Counted from the stretch's first letter, positions 1 to 6,518 are shown. The stretch is DNA of 12,039 nucleotides from JAJDIA01 sp031555505 (GCA_031555505.1 JAVBUH010000053.1:1-12039); one strand, 5' to 3'. The notes: a model not told the origin generated them from the letters alone. A program made the numbers and translations.

Positions 1-141
1 TATTATGGGATTACGTAAAAATCTATGTTGACATACATTCAAATGGGGTCATTTTTATTTTGGTTAGAGGGGTCAACCTTATTTTGGAGCAAGGGGTCAA
101 ATTCGTTTGGTTTAAGGGGTCAATCTGAACTGGATTTTCCA
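1..141. mobile_element. Probable end of an IS21-family insertion sequence (partial, continues left of the window)
   Basis: Four GGGGTCA boxes lie at 45-51, 69-75, 93-99 and 116-122, i.e. with 24, 24 and 23 base spacing; read on the minus strand they are TGACCCC. IS21-family elements are known to carry several spaced repeats at each end that serve as transposase binding sites, and to end in 5'-TG...CA-3'. Here the recombinase reading frame loses its expected sequence exactly where the plus strand reads ...TTTTCCA (CA at 140-141), so 141 is my best guess at the element boundary. No transposase (IstA/IstB) coding is visible because the window starts too close. The family call rests on the repeat pattern and the TG/CA edge; the other end and any target duplication cannot be seen. 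Confidence 0.5.
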
Positions 142-649
142 TGTATAGCGTACCCTCTGTTTTGATCTTCTTTCTCATGTACCCGTCGAACTTTACTATG
201 TTCTCATACGTAACATCATCGAAAGTGTCAAGAAAACCGGAATCTTCCACTTTCTTAATGAAAGATCGGTTAGTAGTCTGCGTTAGCCACTCTACATTTT
301 TCTGCAAAAGCAATTCCCGCATGAATATCACAAATGATTTCCTATTTTCCGGGATTGCATCCCATTTCTTCACATCATCCAGACATTTGCATTTATCGGA
401 GTACATGAACGCTTCTACCTTATTATAGATGCTTCTCGCCTGTTTGTTGATATGTATAGCGTTAGGGTGCTTGACGCAGGTAAAACCGTTCTTATCCGAA
501 AACTGACCCTTGTACAGGTGTACGCCGGTCGAGATATACACACATTTGTTTATTTTTTTGTCCCTGACTTCGATTTGAAGTAGGCCGGGAACGGTATCCG
601 ACATTTTCTTTTTTTTGTCGAACACGTAACGGATCGATAGGGTTTCCAT
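23..649 (-). pseudogene. Tyrosine recombinase (integrase) remnant: N-terminal half only, chimeric tail
   Basis: The protein from ATG at 649 begins METLSIRYVFDKKKK and continues through GLLQIEVRDKK and CVYISTGVHLYKGQF, which is the arm-type DNA-binding domain of Bacteroidetes tyrosine recombinases (about residues 1-90). A SAM-like core-binding segment follows (about 105-169, ending MRKKIKTEGTLY). Family members are about 400 residues with a C-terminal catalytic domain (R...K...HxxR...H/W...Y); none of that is present. After Tyr169 (codon 143-145) the frame runs into the putative IS end and translates its repeats (NLTPCS, RLTPLT, KMTPFE) to a stop at 23. A TTG codon at 670 would extend the frame, but it sits inside the -7 promoter box, so 649 is preferred. 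It is almost certainly catalytically dead. It faces away from tRNA-Ala, as integrases of tRNA-integrated elements often do. Confidence 0.8.
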
Positions 650-667
650 ATTTTGTCGTGTTTTCGG

Positions 668-675
668 CAAAGATA
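668..675 (-). promoter_or_regulatory. Bacteroidetes -7 box for the recombinase remnant
   Basis: The minus strand reads TATCTTTG, a full match to the TAnnTTTG -7 consensus of the Bacteroidetes primary sigma factor, about 19 bases before the ATG at 649. It overlaps the alternative TTG start, which argues against that start. A -33 TTTG element is not clear. TTTCGTAC boxes begin only 7 bases upstream (682), so a protein bound there would cover the promoter. Confidence 0.55.
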
Positions 676-681
676 AAACAT

Positions 682-733
682 TTTCGTACCGTTAAAATAT
701 GTTTTTCGTACTTTTGTCTGAAATGGTACGAAA
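682..733. repeat. Three TTTCGTAC boxes at exact 22-base spacing (two direct, one inverted)
   Basis: TTTCGTAC occurs at 682-689 and 704-711, and its complement GTACGAAA at 726-733; start-to-start distances are 22 and 22. The outer pair, TTTCGTACC (682-690) and GGTACGAAA (725-733), is a perfect inverted repeat centred on the middle box. Spacing of two helical turns puts all boxes on one DNA face. Position just upstream of the recombinase promoter and between it and the tRNA suggests an operator, or accessory (arm-type or excisionase) sites of the old element. The role is inferred. Confidence 0.5.
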
Positions 734-751
734 TTTATAGCCGATATGGAC

Positions 752-770
752 GAAATAGACTGAAATAGAC
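752..770. repeat. Short tandem repeat GAAATAGAC x2
   Basis: GAAATAGAC is present at 752-760 and 762-770, one base apart, in the recombinase-tRNA spacer. It could be a weak protein site of the integrated element, or chance. Confidence 0.35.
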
Positions 771-806
771 ATTTGCAGGATGTTTCAAAACCCGCTTTAA
801 ATGGGA

Positions 807-829
807 AAACCCGCCTTTTGAGCGGGTTT
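807..829 (-). terminator. Hairpin behind tRNA-Ala
   Basis: AAACCCGC (807-814) pairs perfectly with GCGGGTTT (822-829) around a 7-base loop, and in the minus direction the stem ends in TTTT. It starts 6 bases past the tRNA 3' end. A further CCCGC copy lies at about 791-795. Probable intrinsic terminator for the tRNA transcript. Confidence 0.6.
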
Positions 830-834
830 GAGTG

Positions 835-908
835 TGGAGCATATCGGACTCGAACCGATCACCTACAGACTGCCAGTCTGTCGCTCTAGCCAGATGAGCT
901 AATGCCCC
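835..908 (-). tRNA. tRNA-Ala, anticodon GGC
   Basis: The minus strand folds as a full 74-nt cloverleaf. The acceptor stem GGGGCAT/ATGCTCC contains a G3-U70 pair, the main alanine identity element. The D arm is GCTC...GAGC, the anticodon stem ACAGA/TCTGT encloses loop CTGGCAG (anticodon GGC, reading GCC and GCU), and the T arm is GATCGGTTCGAGTCCGATA-like. The discriminator base is A. CCA is not encoded (CAC follows), so it must be added after transcription. The 3' half is the usual crossover target of tRNA-specific integrases, and a truncated integrase gene lies just beyond that end. Confidence 0.95.
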
Positions 909-951
909 GTTTCGGATTTGTCAAAAAACGTATTCTCGTTGTTTTCGGGTG

Positions 952-959
952 CAAATATA
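952..959 (-). promoter_or_regulatory. -7 box for tRNA-Ala
   Basis: The minus strand reads TATATTTG, a full TAnnTTTG match, 43 bases before the mature tRNA 5' end; this would give a short 5' leader removed by RNase P. No clear -33 TTTG is seen. Confidence 0.5.
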
Positions 960-981
960 GGGCTTTTCCTGATATATGCAC

Positions 982-989
982 TATCTTTG
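982..989 (+). promoter_or_regulatory. -7 box for the DUF4286-ruvC operon
   Basis: TATCTTTG matches TAnnTTTG exactly and ends 25 bases before the ATG at 1015. This promoter and the tRNA promoter are back to back, 22 bases apart. No Shine-Dalgarno is visible before the ATG; the leader is AT-rich, as is usual in this phylum. Confidence 0.6.
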
Positions 990-1014
990 TGTAGTAAATT
1001 TCAAATAAAATTGC

Positions 1015-1329
1015 ATGATTGTTTACAACACTACATTTTATATTCAAAAAAATTGGGTAGAGCCCTGTTTGGACTACCTCAAGAAAGAGTATATACCCGC
1101 GATTGTAGCAGGGGGAACACTGGTAGAGCCCAGTCTCCGACGTGTGCTGGTAGAGCAGGAAGATGAAAGTGAAAGCTTTGCCCTGCAGTTTTTGGTGGCA
1201 GATGGTGATTTGTTGAACGAATGGCTTGAGAAAGAAGGCTATGGGATGCAAAAAATGTTGATAGACCGGTTTGAACGCAATATCGTGGGATTTTCCACCC
1301 TGATGGAGGTGGTGGATTGGGAAGCATGA
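1015..1329 (+). CDS. DUF4286 family protein
   Basis: A 104-residue soluble protein with no signal peptide or membrane segment. It starts MIVYNTTFYI and contains W-x-x-x-Y-x-x-x-x-IP (about residues 14-29). The stretch LVEPSLRRVLVEQEDESESFALQFL is a beta-rich middle region, followed by a helical LLNEWLEKEGYGMQKMLIDRF segment and a conserved-looking GFSTLMEV end. I recognise this as DUF4286, a small family common in Bacteroidetes and often found next to ruvC; its biochemical role is not known to me. The stop codon overlaps the ruvC start (ATGA), so the two are probably translationally coupled. A link to recombination or repair is only guilt by association. Confidence 0.8.
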   Translation: MIVYNTTFYIQKNWVEPCLDYLKKEYIPAIVAGGTLVEPSLRRVLVEQEDESESFALQFLVADGDLLNEWLEKEGYGMQKMLIDRFERNIVGFSTLMEVVDWEA

Positions 1330-1886
1330 GCAGTGAACGCGTTATATTGGGTATTGACCCCGGTACTATTGTGATGGGGTATGGTGTGCTGGCTGTAAAT
1401 CAACGGAAACCACGGCTGGAGGCTATGGGTGTGTTGCAACTGGATAAGTATGAAGACCATTACCTGCGATTGCGTAAAATATTTGAACGCGTACTTGGAC
1501 TGATCGATCAGTATCATCCTGACGAACTGGCTATCGAAGCACCCTTTTTTGGTAAGAATGTACAGAGTATGCTCAAGCTCGGACGAGCGCAAGGAGTGGC
1601 CATGGCAGCCGCCCTTCAGCGGGAGATTCCTATTTTTGAATATGCTCCGCTGAAGATCAAGATGTCTATCACGGGCAACGGCAACGCTTCTAAGGAACAG
1701 GTTGCCGGCATGTTGCAACGTATCCTTCATATCCCTGACGAGCACATGCTTCCACAGTTGGATGCTACGGATGGGCTGGCTGCCGCCCTCTGTCATTTCT
1801 ATCAATCATCTAATCCATTGTCAGACAAAAAATATACCGGCTGGAAAGACTTCATTACCAAGAATCCCGGCAAGGTGAAAAAATAA
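1326..1886 (+). CDS. ruvC: Crossover junction endodeoxyribonuclease RuvC
   Basis: RuvC is the dimeric nuclease that cuts Holliday junctions handled by RuvAB, giving symmetrical nicks during recombinational repair; it acts on DNA in the cytoplasm. The 186-residue protein has the full RNase H-like active site: Asp11 in GIDPGT, Glu71 in AIEAPFFGKN, and Asp146 and Asp149 in LDATDGLAAALCH. Length is close to the family norm (about 170-190), with a basic C-terminal tail (KNPGKVKK). The start is ATG at 1326, whose ATGA overlaps the DUF4286 stop; a TTG at 1317 in the same frame is less likely. It is followed 40 bases later by a strong terminator. ruvA and ruvB are not nearby, which is common in this phylum. 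Confidence 0.95.
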   Translation: MSSERVILGIDPGTIVMGYGVLAVNQRKPRLEAMGVLQLDKYEDHYLRLRKIFERVLGLIDQYHPDELAIEAPFFGKNVQSMLKLGRAQGVAMAAALQREIPIFEYAPLKIKMSITGNGNASKEQVAGMLQRILHIPDEHMLPQLDATDGLAAALCHFYQSSNPLSDKKYTGWKDFITKNPGKVKK

Positions 1887-1926
1887 TCAGATGTAGACAG
1901 GTTTACCGGATAACGGAGTGAAATAT

Positions 1927-1970
1927 AAAGGATCAAAGCGGTTCCCGGTGGGAAAACGCTTTGATCCTTT
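1927..1970 (+). terminator. Intrinsic terminator of the DUF4286-ruvC operon
   Basis: A perfect 14-bp stem pairs 1927-1940 (AAAGGATCAAAGCG) with 1957-1970, and a smaller TCCC/GGGA pairing lies inside the loop. On the plus strand it runs into TTTTT (1968-1972), as expected for Rho-independent termination. It lies 41 bases after the ruvC stop. Confidence 0.85.
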
Positions 1971-1983
1971 TTCTATGGAAGAA

Positions 1984-2012
1984 GCTGTGTCAGAAGTAGT
2001 CCGGCACACAGC
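1984..2012 (-). terminator. Hairpin behind gdhA, related to the one at 6476-6518
   Basis: GCTGTGT (1984-1990) pairs with ACACAGC (2006-2012). Read on the minus strand, stem and loop read GCTGTGTGCCGGACTA then CTTCTGACACAGC. That is nearly identical to the hairpin between the receiver/ATP-grasp gene and bfr on the other strand, including the loop GCCGGACTA. It starts 15 bases beyond the gdhA stop. The T-run is poor (TTCTT), so efficiency is uncertain. Confidence 0.6.
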
Positions 2013-2027
2013 CCCGGAATACCGGTT

Positions 2028-3362
2028 TCAGATCACGCCTTGCGCCATCATGGCTTTGGCCACTTTCATGAAGCCGGCGATGTTAGCCCCTTTGACGTAG
2101 TTGATATATTGCCCGTCTTTCCCGTAGGTGACACATTGGCTGTGGATGTCGTTCATGATCTGGTGCAGCTTGGCATCCACTTCGCTGGCAGTCCAGGAAA
2201 TATGCATCGCGTTCTGTGTCATTTCCAGGCCGGATGTGGCTACGCCACCTGCGTTGACGGCTTTACCCGGGCCAAAGAGTATCTTGTGTTCGATGAACAG
2301 GTCTACCGCTTCGGCGGTACAACCCATGTTGGATACTTCGGCTACTAACAGCGTATTGTTGGCTATTAACCGGCGGGCGTCTTCTTCGTTCAGCTCGTTC
2401 TGGATCGCACAAGGCAGGGCGATGTCAACCTTTTGTTCCCATGGACGTTTGCCCGGATAGAAGGTTGCTCCTGGGAATTCATCTACATAAGGCTGTACGA
2501 TGTCGTTGCCGGAGTTGCGAAGGTCGAGCATGTAGTCGATCTTTTTGCCGGAGATACCGTCGGGATCATATACGTATCCGTCTGGGCCTGAGATAGTCAC
2601 CACCTTGGCGCCCAGTTCGACAGCTTTCATGGCGGCGCCCCAGGCTACGTTGCCGAAACCTGAGATAGCTACGGTTTTGCCTTTGATTTCGATACCCTGT
2701 GTCTGCAGCATCTGGTGAACGAAGTACAATGCGCCGAAGCCGGTTGCTTCAGGACGCAGGATAGAGCCACCGAATTCGAGTCCTTTTCCGGTGAAGGTGC
2801 CGGTGTTTTCGCGCGCCAGTTTTTTGTACATACCGTACATATAGCCCACTTCGCGTCCGCCCACGCCGATATCGCCGGCAGGCACGTCAGTGTCTGGACC
2901 AATATTGCGCCAGAGTTCCATGATGAAGGCCTGGCAGAAACGCATGATCTCACCATCGCTTTTACCGCGCGGAGCGAAGTCAGAACCACCTTTACCACCA
3001 CCCATCGGCAGTGTGGTGAGTGCATTCTTGAATGTTTGTTCGAAACCCAGGAACTTCAATGAGGATAAGTTGACAGACGGGTGAAAACGGATCCCCCCTT
3101 TATACGGGCCGATGGCATTGTTGAATTGCACACGGTATCCGAGGTTAACCTGGACGTCGCCCCGGTCGTCTACCCAGGCCACACGGAAGGTAAAGATGCG
3201 GTCGGGTTCGACCAACCGTTCGATAATCTTTGCTTTTTCAAATTCGGGATGTTGGTTATACACCTCTTCGATAGATAAGAGGACTTCTTTCGCTGCCTGC
3301 AAAAATTCCTGTTCGCCGGGATGTTTTGCTTCCAGCGCCTGCATGATTAGTTCGGTCTTCAT
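2028..3362 (-). CDS. gdhA: NADP(H)-type glutamate dehydrogenase, hexameric class
   Basis: Catalyses the reversible reductive amination of 2-oxoglutarate to glutamate with ammonium, a main route of nitrogen assimilation in the cytoplasm. The 444-residue length matches the about 445-450 residue hexameric class. N-terminal substrate domain: GPYKGGIRFHPSV (about 85-97), the catalytic lysine region PMGGGKGGSDF (119-129, Lys124) and PAGDIGVGGRE (161-171, Asp164). C-terminal dinucleotide domain: Rossmann loop SGFGNVAWGA (about 234-243), then KAVNAGGVATSGLEMTQN (367-384). The assignment as NADP-dependent is by family resemblance. ATG at 3362 is preferred because it gives the standard MKTELIMQAL start; the longer TTG frame (3392) would add ten unconserved residues. 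It is divergent from the receiver/ATP-grasp gene and has its own -7 box. Confidence 0.96.
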   Translation of the reverse strand: MKTELIMQALEAKHPGEQEFLQAAKEVLLSIEEVYNQHPEFEKAKIIERLVEPDRIFTFRVAWVDDRGDVQVNLGYRVQFNNAIGPYKGGIRFHPSVNLSSLKFLGFEQTFKNALTTLPMGGGKGGSDFAPRGKSDGEIMRFCQAFIMELWRNIGPDTDVPAGDIGVGGREVGYMYGMYKKLARENTGTFTGKGLEFGGSILRPEATGFGALYFVHQMLQTQGIEIKGKTVAISGFGNVAWGAAMKAVELGAKVVTISGPDGYVYDPDGISGKKIDYMLDLRNSGNDIVQPYVDEFPGATFYPGKRPWEQKVDIALPCAIQNELNEEDARRLIANNTLLVAEVSNMGCTAEAVDLFIEHKILFGPGKAVNAGGVATSGLEMTQNAMHISWTASEVDAKLHQIMNDIHSQCVTYGKDGQYINYVKGANIAGFMKVAKAMMAQGVI

Positions 3363-3400
3363 AGCACTTGTATTTTTATGATTGGATAACAATATGTAGG

Positions 3401-3432
3401 CAAATGTAGGGAATAATATGGAACGGCAGCAA
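3401..3432 (-). promoter_or_regulatory. gdhA promoter
   Basis: The minus strand has TACATTTG (3401-3408), a full TAnnTTTG match, with TTG (complement of 3430-3432) 21 bases upstream as a partial -33 element. The -7 box lies 38 bases before the gdhA ATG. The -33 region is only about 10 bases from the opposing promoter's -7 box, so the two promoters probably interfere or share a regulator. Confidence 0.6.
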
Positions 3433-3441
3433 TTTTTTGCT

Positions 3442-3462
3442 TACTTTTGGGCACTAAATTTG
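3442..3462 (+). promoter_or_regulatory. Promoter for the receiver/ATP-grasp gene (two candidate -7 boxes)
   Basis: TACTTTTG (3442-3449) and TAAATTTG (3455-3462) both match TAnnTTTG. The first leaves a leader of about 20 bases to the ATG at 3475 and is preferred; the second would leave almost none. Their position downstream of the in-frame ATG at 3418 is the reason for rejecting that earlier start. No convincing -33 TTTG is seen at the right distance. Confidence 0.5.
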
Positions 3463-3474
3463 CGAATAAGAGCC

Positions 3475-6435
3475 ATGAGTGGTATTCCTGACTTTAAGAC
3501 ACTGGTGTTCAAAGATACGTCGTTCGCCAACCTGATGAACAAACGTATCTATAATGTATTGTTGATCGCTACCAAGTACGACGCTTTTATGCTGGAAGAC
3601 GACGGGCGGGTGGACGAACAGATCTTTAATGAATATACGTCGCTCAGTTTGCGTTATCCACCCCGGTTTACACAGGTGACTACCGAAGAAGAAGCATTGG
3701 CAGAGTTGAGAGACCGGAACTTTGAGTTGATTATCTGTATGCCGAATATGGACGACCGGGACATATTTGCCGCCGCCAAAGAGATCAAGCGGCGGTATCC
3801 GAATATACCGATCGTGGTGTTGACCCCTTTTTCCAAAGAAGTGAACCGGCGTGTGGCCAATGAAGACCTGGAAGCGATCGATTATATTTTCAGTTGGCTG
3901 GGAAATGCCGAGCTTTTGCTGGCCATTATCAAACTGATCGAGGACAAGATGAACGCAGCCGATGATGTGGCCAGTGTAGGTGTCCAAATCATTCTGTTGG
4001 TGGAAGATTCCATCCGGTTCTATTCGTCGGCCCTGCCTCACTTATACCGCTTTGTGCTTGAACAAAGCCAGGAATTTGCCAAAGAAGCCCTGAACGACCA
4101 CCAGCGTACGCTCCGTATGCGTGGTCGCCCCAAGATTAAACTGGCGCGTACCTACGAGGAAGCTGTTCGTATTTTTGACCAGTACCGGGACAATATGTTA
4201 GGGATTATCTCCGATATGAGCTTTATGAATAACGGGGTGAAGGACCCGTTGGCCGGATTCAAGTTCGGTAGTTATGTGCGCAAGTCGGGCCTGATCATTC
4301 CGATGGTAATGGAATCATCTGAGGCTTCTAACTACATCTATGCCGAAGAGTTGAAAGCTTCTTTTATTGATAAGAACTCGAAGAGTTACCCACAGGATCT
4401 GCGCAAGAAGATCATGCTGCATTTTGGGTTCGGCGATTTTGTGATCCTCAATCCACATACCCAGGAAGAGATCATGCGTATCCGCGACCTGAAAGACCTG
4501 CAGAAGAAGATCTTTGACATACCGGACGATTCGCTGGTTTATCACCTTTCGCGCAACCATTTCTCCCGTTTCTTTTACTCTCGGGCCATGTTCCCGCCGG
4601 CAGAAGTATTGCGCAATGTGGATGTGAGTGACTATGCCACTATGGACGAAGCCCGGCAGTTGATATTCGACCTGATCGTGCAGTATCGCCGGATGAAGAA
4701 CCAGGGCGTAGTGGCGATCTATCAAAAGGAACGCTTCGACGAATACAGCAATTTTGCCCGTATTGGCGACGGCTCGCTGGGAGGGAAGGGGAGAGGCCTG
4801 GCATTTATCGGCGCCATGGTAAAACGGTATCCCCAGTTGGAATCTCCGAACTTCACAGTAAATATCCCGAAGACGGTAGTGATCTGTACCGATATCTTCG
4901 ATGACTTTATGGAGCAGAATGAGTTGTATCCCATTGCATTGAGTGATATGGCCGATGAGGATATCCTGCGCTATTTCCTGCGAGCCAGCCTGCCTGCCTC
5001 CCTGATTGAAGACCTGATGGCCTTTTTTGATGTGATCCATAACCCGGTGGCCGTTCGTTCGTCCAGTTTGCTGGAAGACTCCCATTATCAACCCTTTGCC
5101 GGCATCTATTCCACCTATATGGTTCCTAAAGCTGACGATAAGTACGAGATGCTTCGTACGGTGAGTGATGCGATTAAGGCGGTATACGCTTCGGTATTCT
5201 TTAAAGACAGTAAGATCTATATGACGGCTACGTCCAACCTGATCGACCAGGAAAAGATGGCCATCGTATTGCAAGAGGTGGTAGGAAGCCGCTATAACAA
5301 CCACTTCTACCCCACGATATCCGGTGTAGCCCGTTCACTTAACTTTTATCCGATTGGTAATGAACATGCGGAAGACGGGATAGCCAACATTGCCCTGGGG
5401 CTGGGTAAATATATTGTAGACGGCGGGATGACATTGCGTTTCTCCCCCTGCCATCCGCACAATATCCTGCAATTGAGCAGTATGGATTACGCACTCAAGG
5501 AAACCCAAACCCGCTTTTATGCCCTCGACCTGGCCAACCTGGCCGAGCGGTTCTCAGTGGATGATGCCTTCAACCTGCTGAAGTTAAGCTCGAAGGAGGC
5601 TGATCAGGACGGCTCATTGCGTTATATTGTATCCACGTACGATCCCTACGATCAAATTATCCGCGACGGTTATTATCCGGGTGGGCGGAAGATCATTTCT
5701 TTTGTCAATATCCTGCAACATGATGTTTTTCCGCTGGCCGAATCGTTGGACAATGTATTGAAAATCGGACAGTCTGAGATGGGACGCCCGATCGAGTTGG
5801 AGTTTGCTGTCAACATTGACCCGAAAGATCATACCAAGGCCGCATTTTACCTGTTGCAGATACGTCCCATTGTGGACAACAAAGAAGTCATGGACGAAGA
5901 TATCTCCGTGATCGATCCTGCCGACACGATCCTTTCGTCTGCCAGTGTACTGGGGCACGGTATTATGAACGATGTGTATGATGTGGTGTATGTGAAGACC
6001 GGTGCATTCAATGCTTCCAATAATCAATTGATCGGTTATGAGATAGAGAAGATCAACCGGCAGTTCTCAGAACAGGAAAAAGGGTATGTACTGGTAGGTC
6101 CCGGACGTTGGGGCAGCAGCGACCATTGGCTGGGTATTCCGGTGAAGTGGCCGCATATCTGTAATGCCCGTGTGATTGTGGAATGCGGACTGGATAATTA
6201 CCGCATCGATCCGAGCCAGGGTACTCACTTCTTTCAGAACCTCACCTCGTTTGGCGTGGGGTATTTCACCGTCAATCCGTTCAAAGAAGATGGCTGGTTT
6301 GATGAAGCTTTCCTGAATGCCCAACCTGCGGTGCAGGAAACGGATTTTATCCGCCATGTATGTTTTGATAAACCGGTCGTTGTTAAAATGAACGGAAAGA
6401 AGAGCCAGGGTGTAGTAATGAAACCGGGTTCGTGA
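3475..6435 (+). CDS. Tandem receiver domains fused to a PEP-synthase/PPDK-type ATP-grasp domain
   Basis: A 986-residue cytoplasmic protein. Domain 1 (about 25-155) looks like a receiver (NVLLIATKYD, ELIICMPNMD, IPIVVLTPFS) but lacks the acidic pair, has Cys at the phospho-Asp position and Trp instead of the lysine, so it is a pseudo-receiver. Domain 2 (about 171-315) keeps the site: Glu177-Asp178 (LLVEDS), Asp247 (IISDMSF), Ser281 region (IPMVMESS) and Lys300 (FIDKNS). The PPDK N-terminal ATP-binding domain spans about 428-800: GDGSLGGKGRGLAF (431-444), VAVRSSSLLEDS (525-536), IVLQEVVGS, ELEF (774-777) and LLQIRPI (793-799). The swivelling phosphohistidine domain and PEP/pyruvate barrel of true dikinases are absent; instead there is a 185-residue tail with VGPGRWGSSDHWLG (874-887). 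Database names such as PEP synthase are probably wrong in detail. Start ATG 3475 is chosen because the 3418 ATG precedes the promoter boxes. Substrate unknown. Confidence 0.85.
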   Translation: MSGIPDFKTLVFKDTSFANLMNKRIYNVLLIATKYDAFMLEDDGRVDEQIFNEYTSLSLRYPPRFTQVTTEEEALAELRDRNFELIICMPNMDDRDIFAAAKEIKRRYPNIPIVVLTPFSKEVNRRVANEDLEAIDYIFSWLGNAELLLAIIKLIEDKMNAADDVASVGVQIILLVEDSIRFYSSALPHLYRFVLEQSQEFAKEALNDHQRTLRMRGRPKIKLARTYEEAVRIFDQYRDNMLGIISDMSFMNNGVKDPLAGFKFGSYVRKSGLIIPMVMESSEASNYIYAEELKASFIDKNSKSYPQDLRKKIMLHFGFGDFVILNPHTQEEIMRIRDLKDLQKKIFDIPDDSLVYHLSRNHFSRFFYSRAMFPPAEVLRNVDVSDYATMDEARQLIFDLIVQYRRMKNQGVVAIYQKERFDEYSNFARIGDGSLGGKGRGLAFIGAMVKRYPQLESPNFTVNIPKTVVICTDIFDDFMEQNELYPIALSDMADEDILRYFLRASLPASLIEDLMAFFDVIHNPVAVRSSSLLEDSHYQPFAGIYSTYMVPKADDKYEMLRTVSDAIKAVYASVFFKDSKIYMTATSNLIDQEKMAIVLQEVVGSRYNNHFYPTISGVARSLNFYPIGNEHAEDGIANIALGLGKYIVDGGMTLRFSPCHPHNILQLSSMDYALKETQTRFYALDLANLAERFSVDDAFNLLKLSSKEADQDGSLRYIVSTYDPYDQIIRDGYYPGGRKIISFVNILQHDVFPLAESLDNVLKIGQSEMGRPIELEFAVNIDPKDHTKAAFYLLQIRPIVDNKEVMDEDISVIDPADTILSSASVLGHGIMNDVYDVVYVKTGAFNASNNQLIGYEIEKINRQFSEQEKGYVLVGPGRWGSSDHWLGIPVKWPHICNARVIVECGLDNYRIDPSQGTHFFQNLTSFGVGYFTVNPFKEDGWFDEAFLNAQPAVQETDFIRHVCFDKPVVVKMNGKKSQGVVMKPGS

Positions 6436-6475
6436 CGATTGAAGGTGATCCTTTAAAACAGATTAACGTATCAAT

Positions 6476-6518
6476 GAAAGAGGCTGTGTGCCGGACTATT
6501 TTTGACACAGCCTCTTTC
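6476..6518. terminator. Bidirectional terminator between convergent genes
   Basis: GAAAGAGGCTGTGT (6476-6489) pairs perfectly with ACACAGCCTCTTTC (6505-6518), a 14-bp stem with a 15-base loop. It sits 41 bases after the receiver/ATP-grasp stop and 15 bases beyond the bfr stop on the other strand, so it can serve both. The core GCTGTGTGCCGGACTA is shared with the hairpin behind gdhA. Confidence 0.8.

Noticed and set aside
141..428. 95-codon plus-strand ORF opposite the recombinase
   Set aside because: It is antisense to a clearly conserved recombinase frame and shows no family features or promoter.
650..670. TTG start giving MPKTRQN for the recombinase
   Set aside because: The TTG is part of the TATCTTTG -7 box, so it would lie upstream of the transcription start.
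3418..3474. Earlier ATG adding 19 residues to the receiver/ATP-grasp protein
   Set aside because: It precedes both candidate -7 boxes, and the added residues do not look like receiver sequence.
4315..5304. 329-codon minus-strand ORF inside the ATP-grasp gene
   Set aside because: A long antisense shadow of a gene with strong domain evidence on the other strand.
3475..6435. Plain phosphoenolpyruvate synthase (ppsA)
   Set aside because: Only the ATP-binding domain is shared; the phosphohistidine and PEP-binding domains are not seen.
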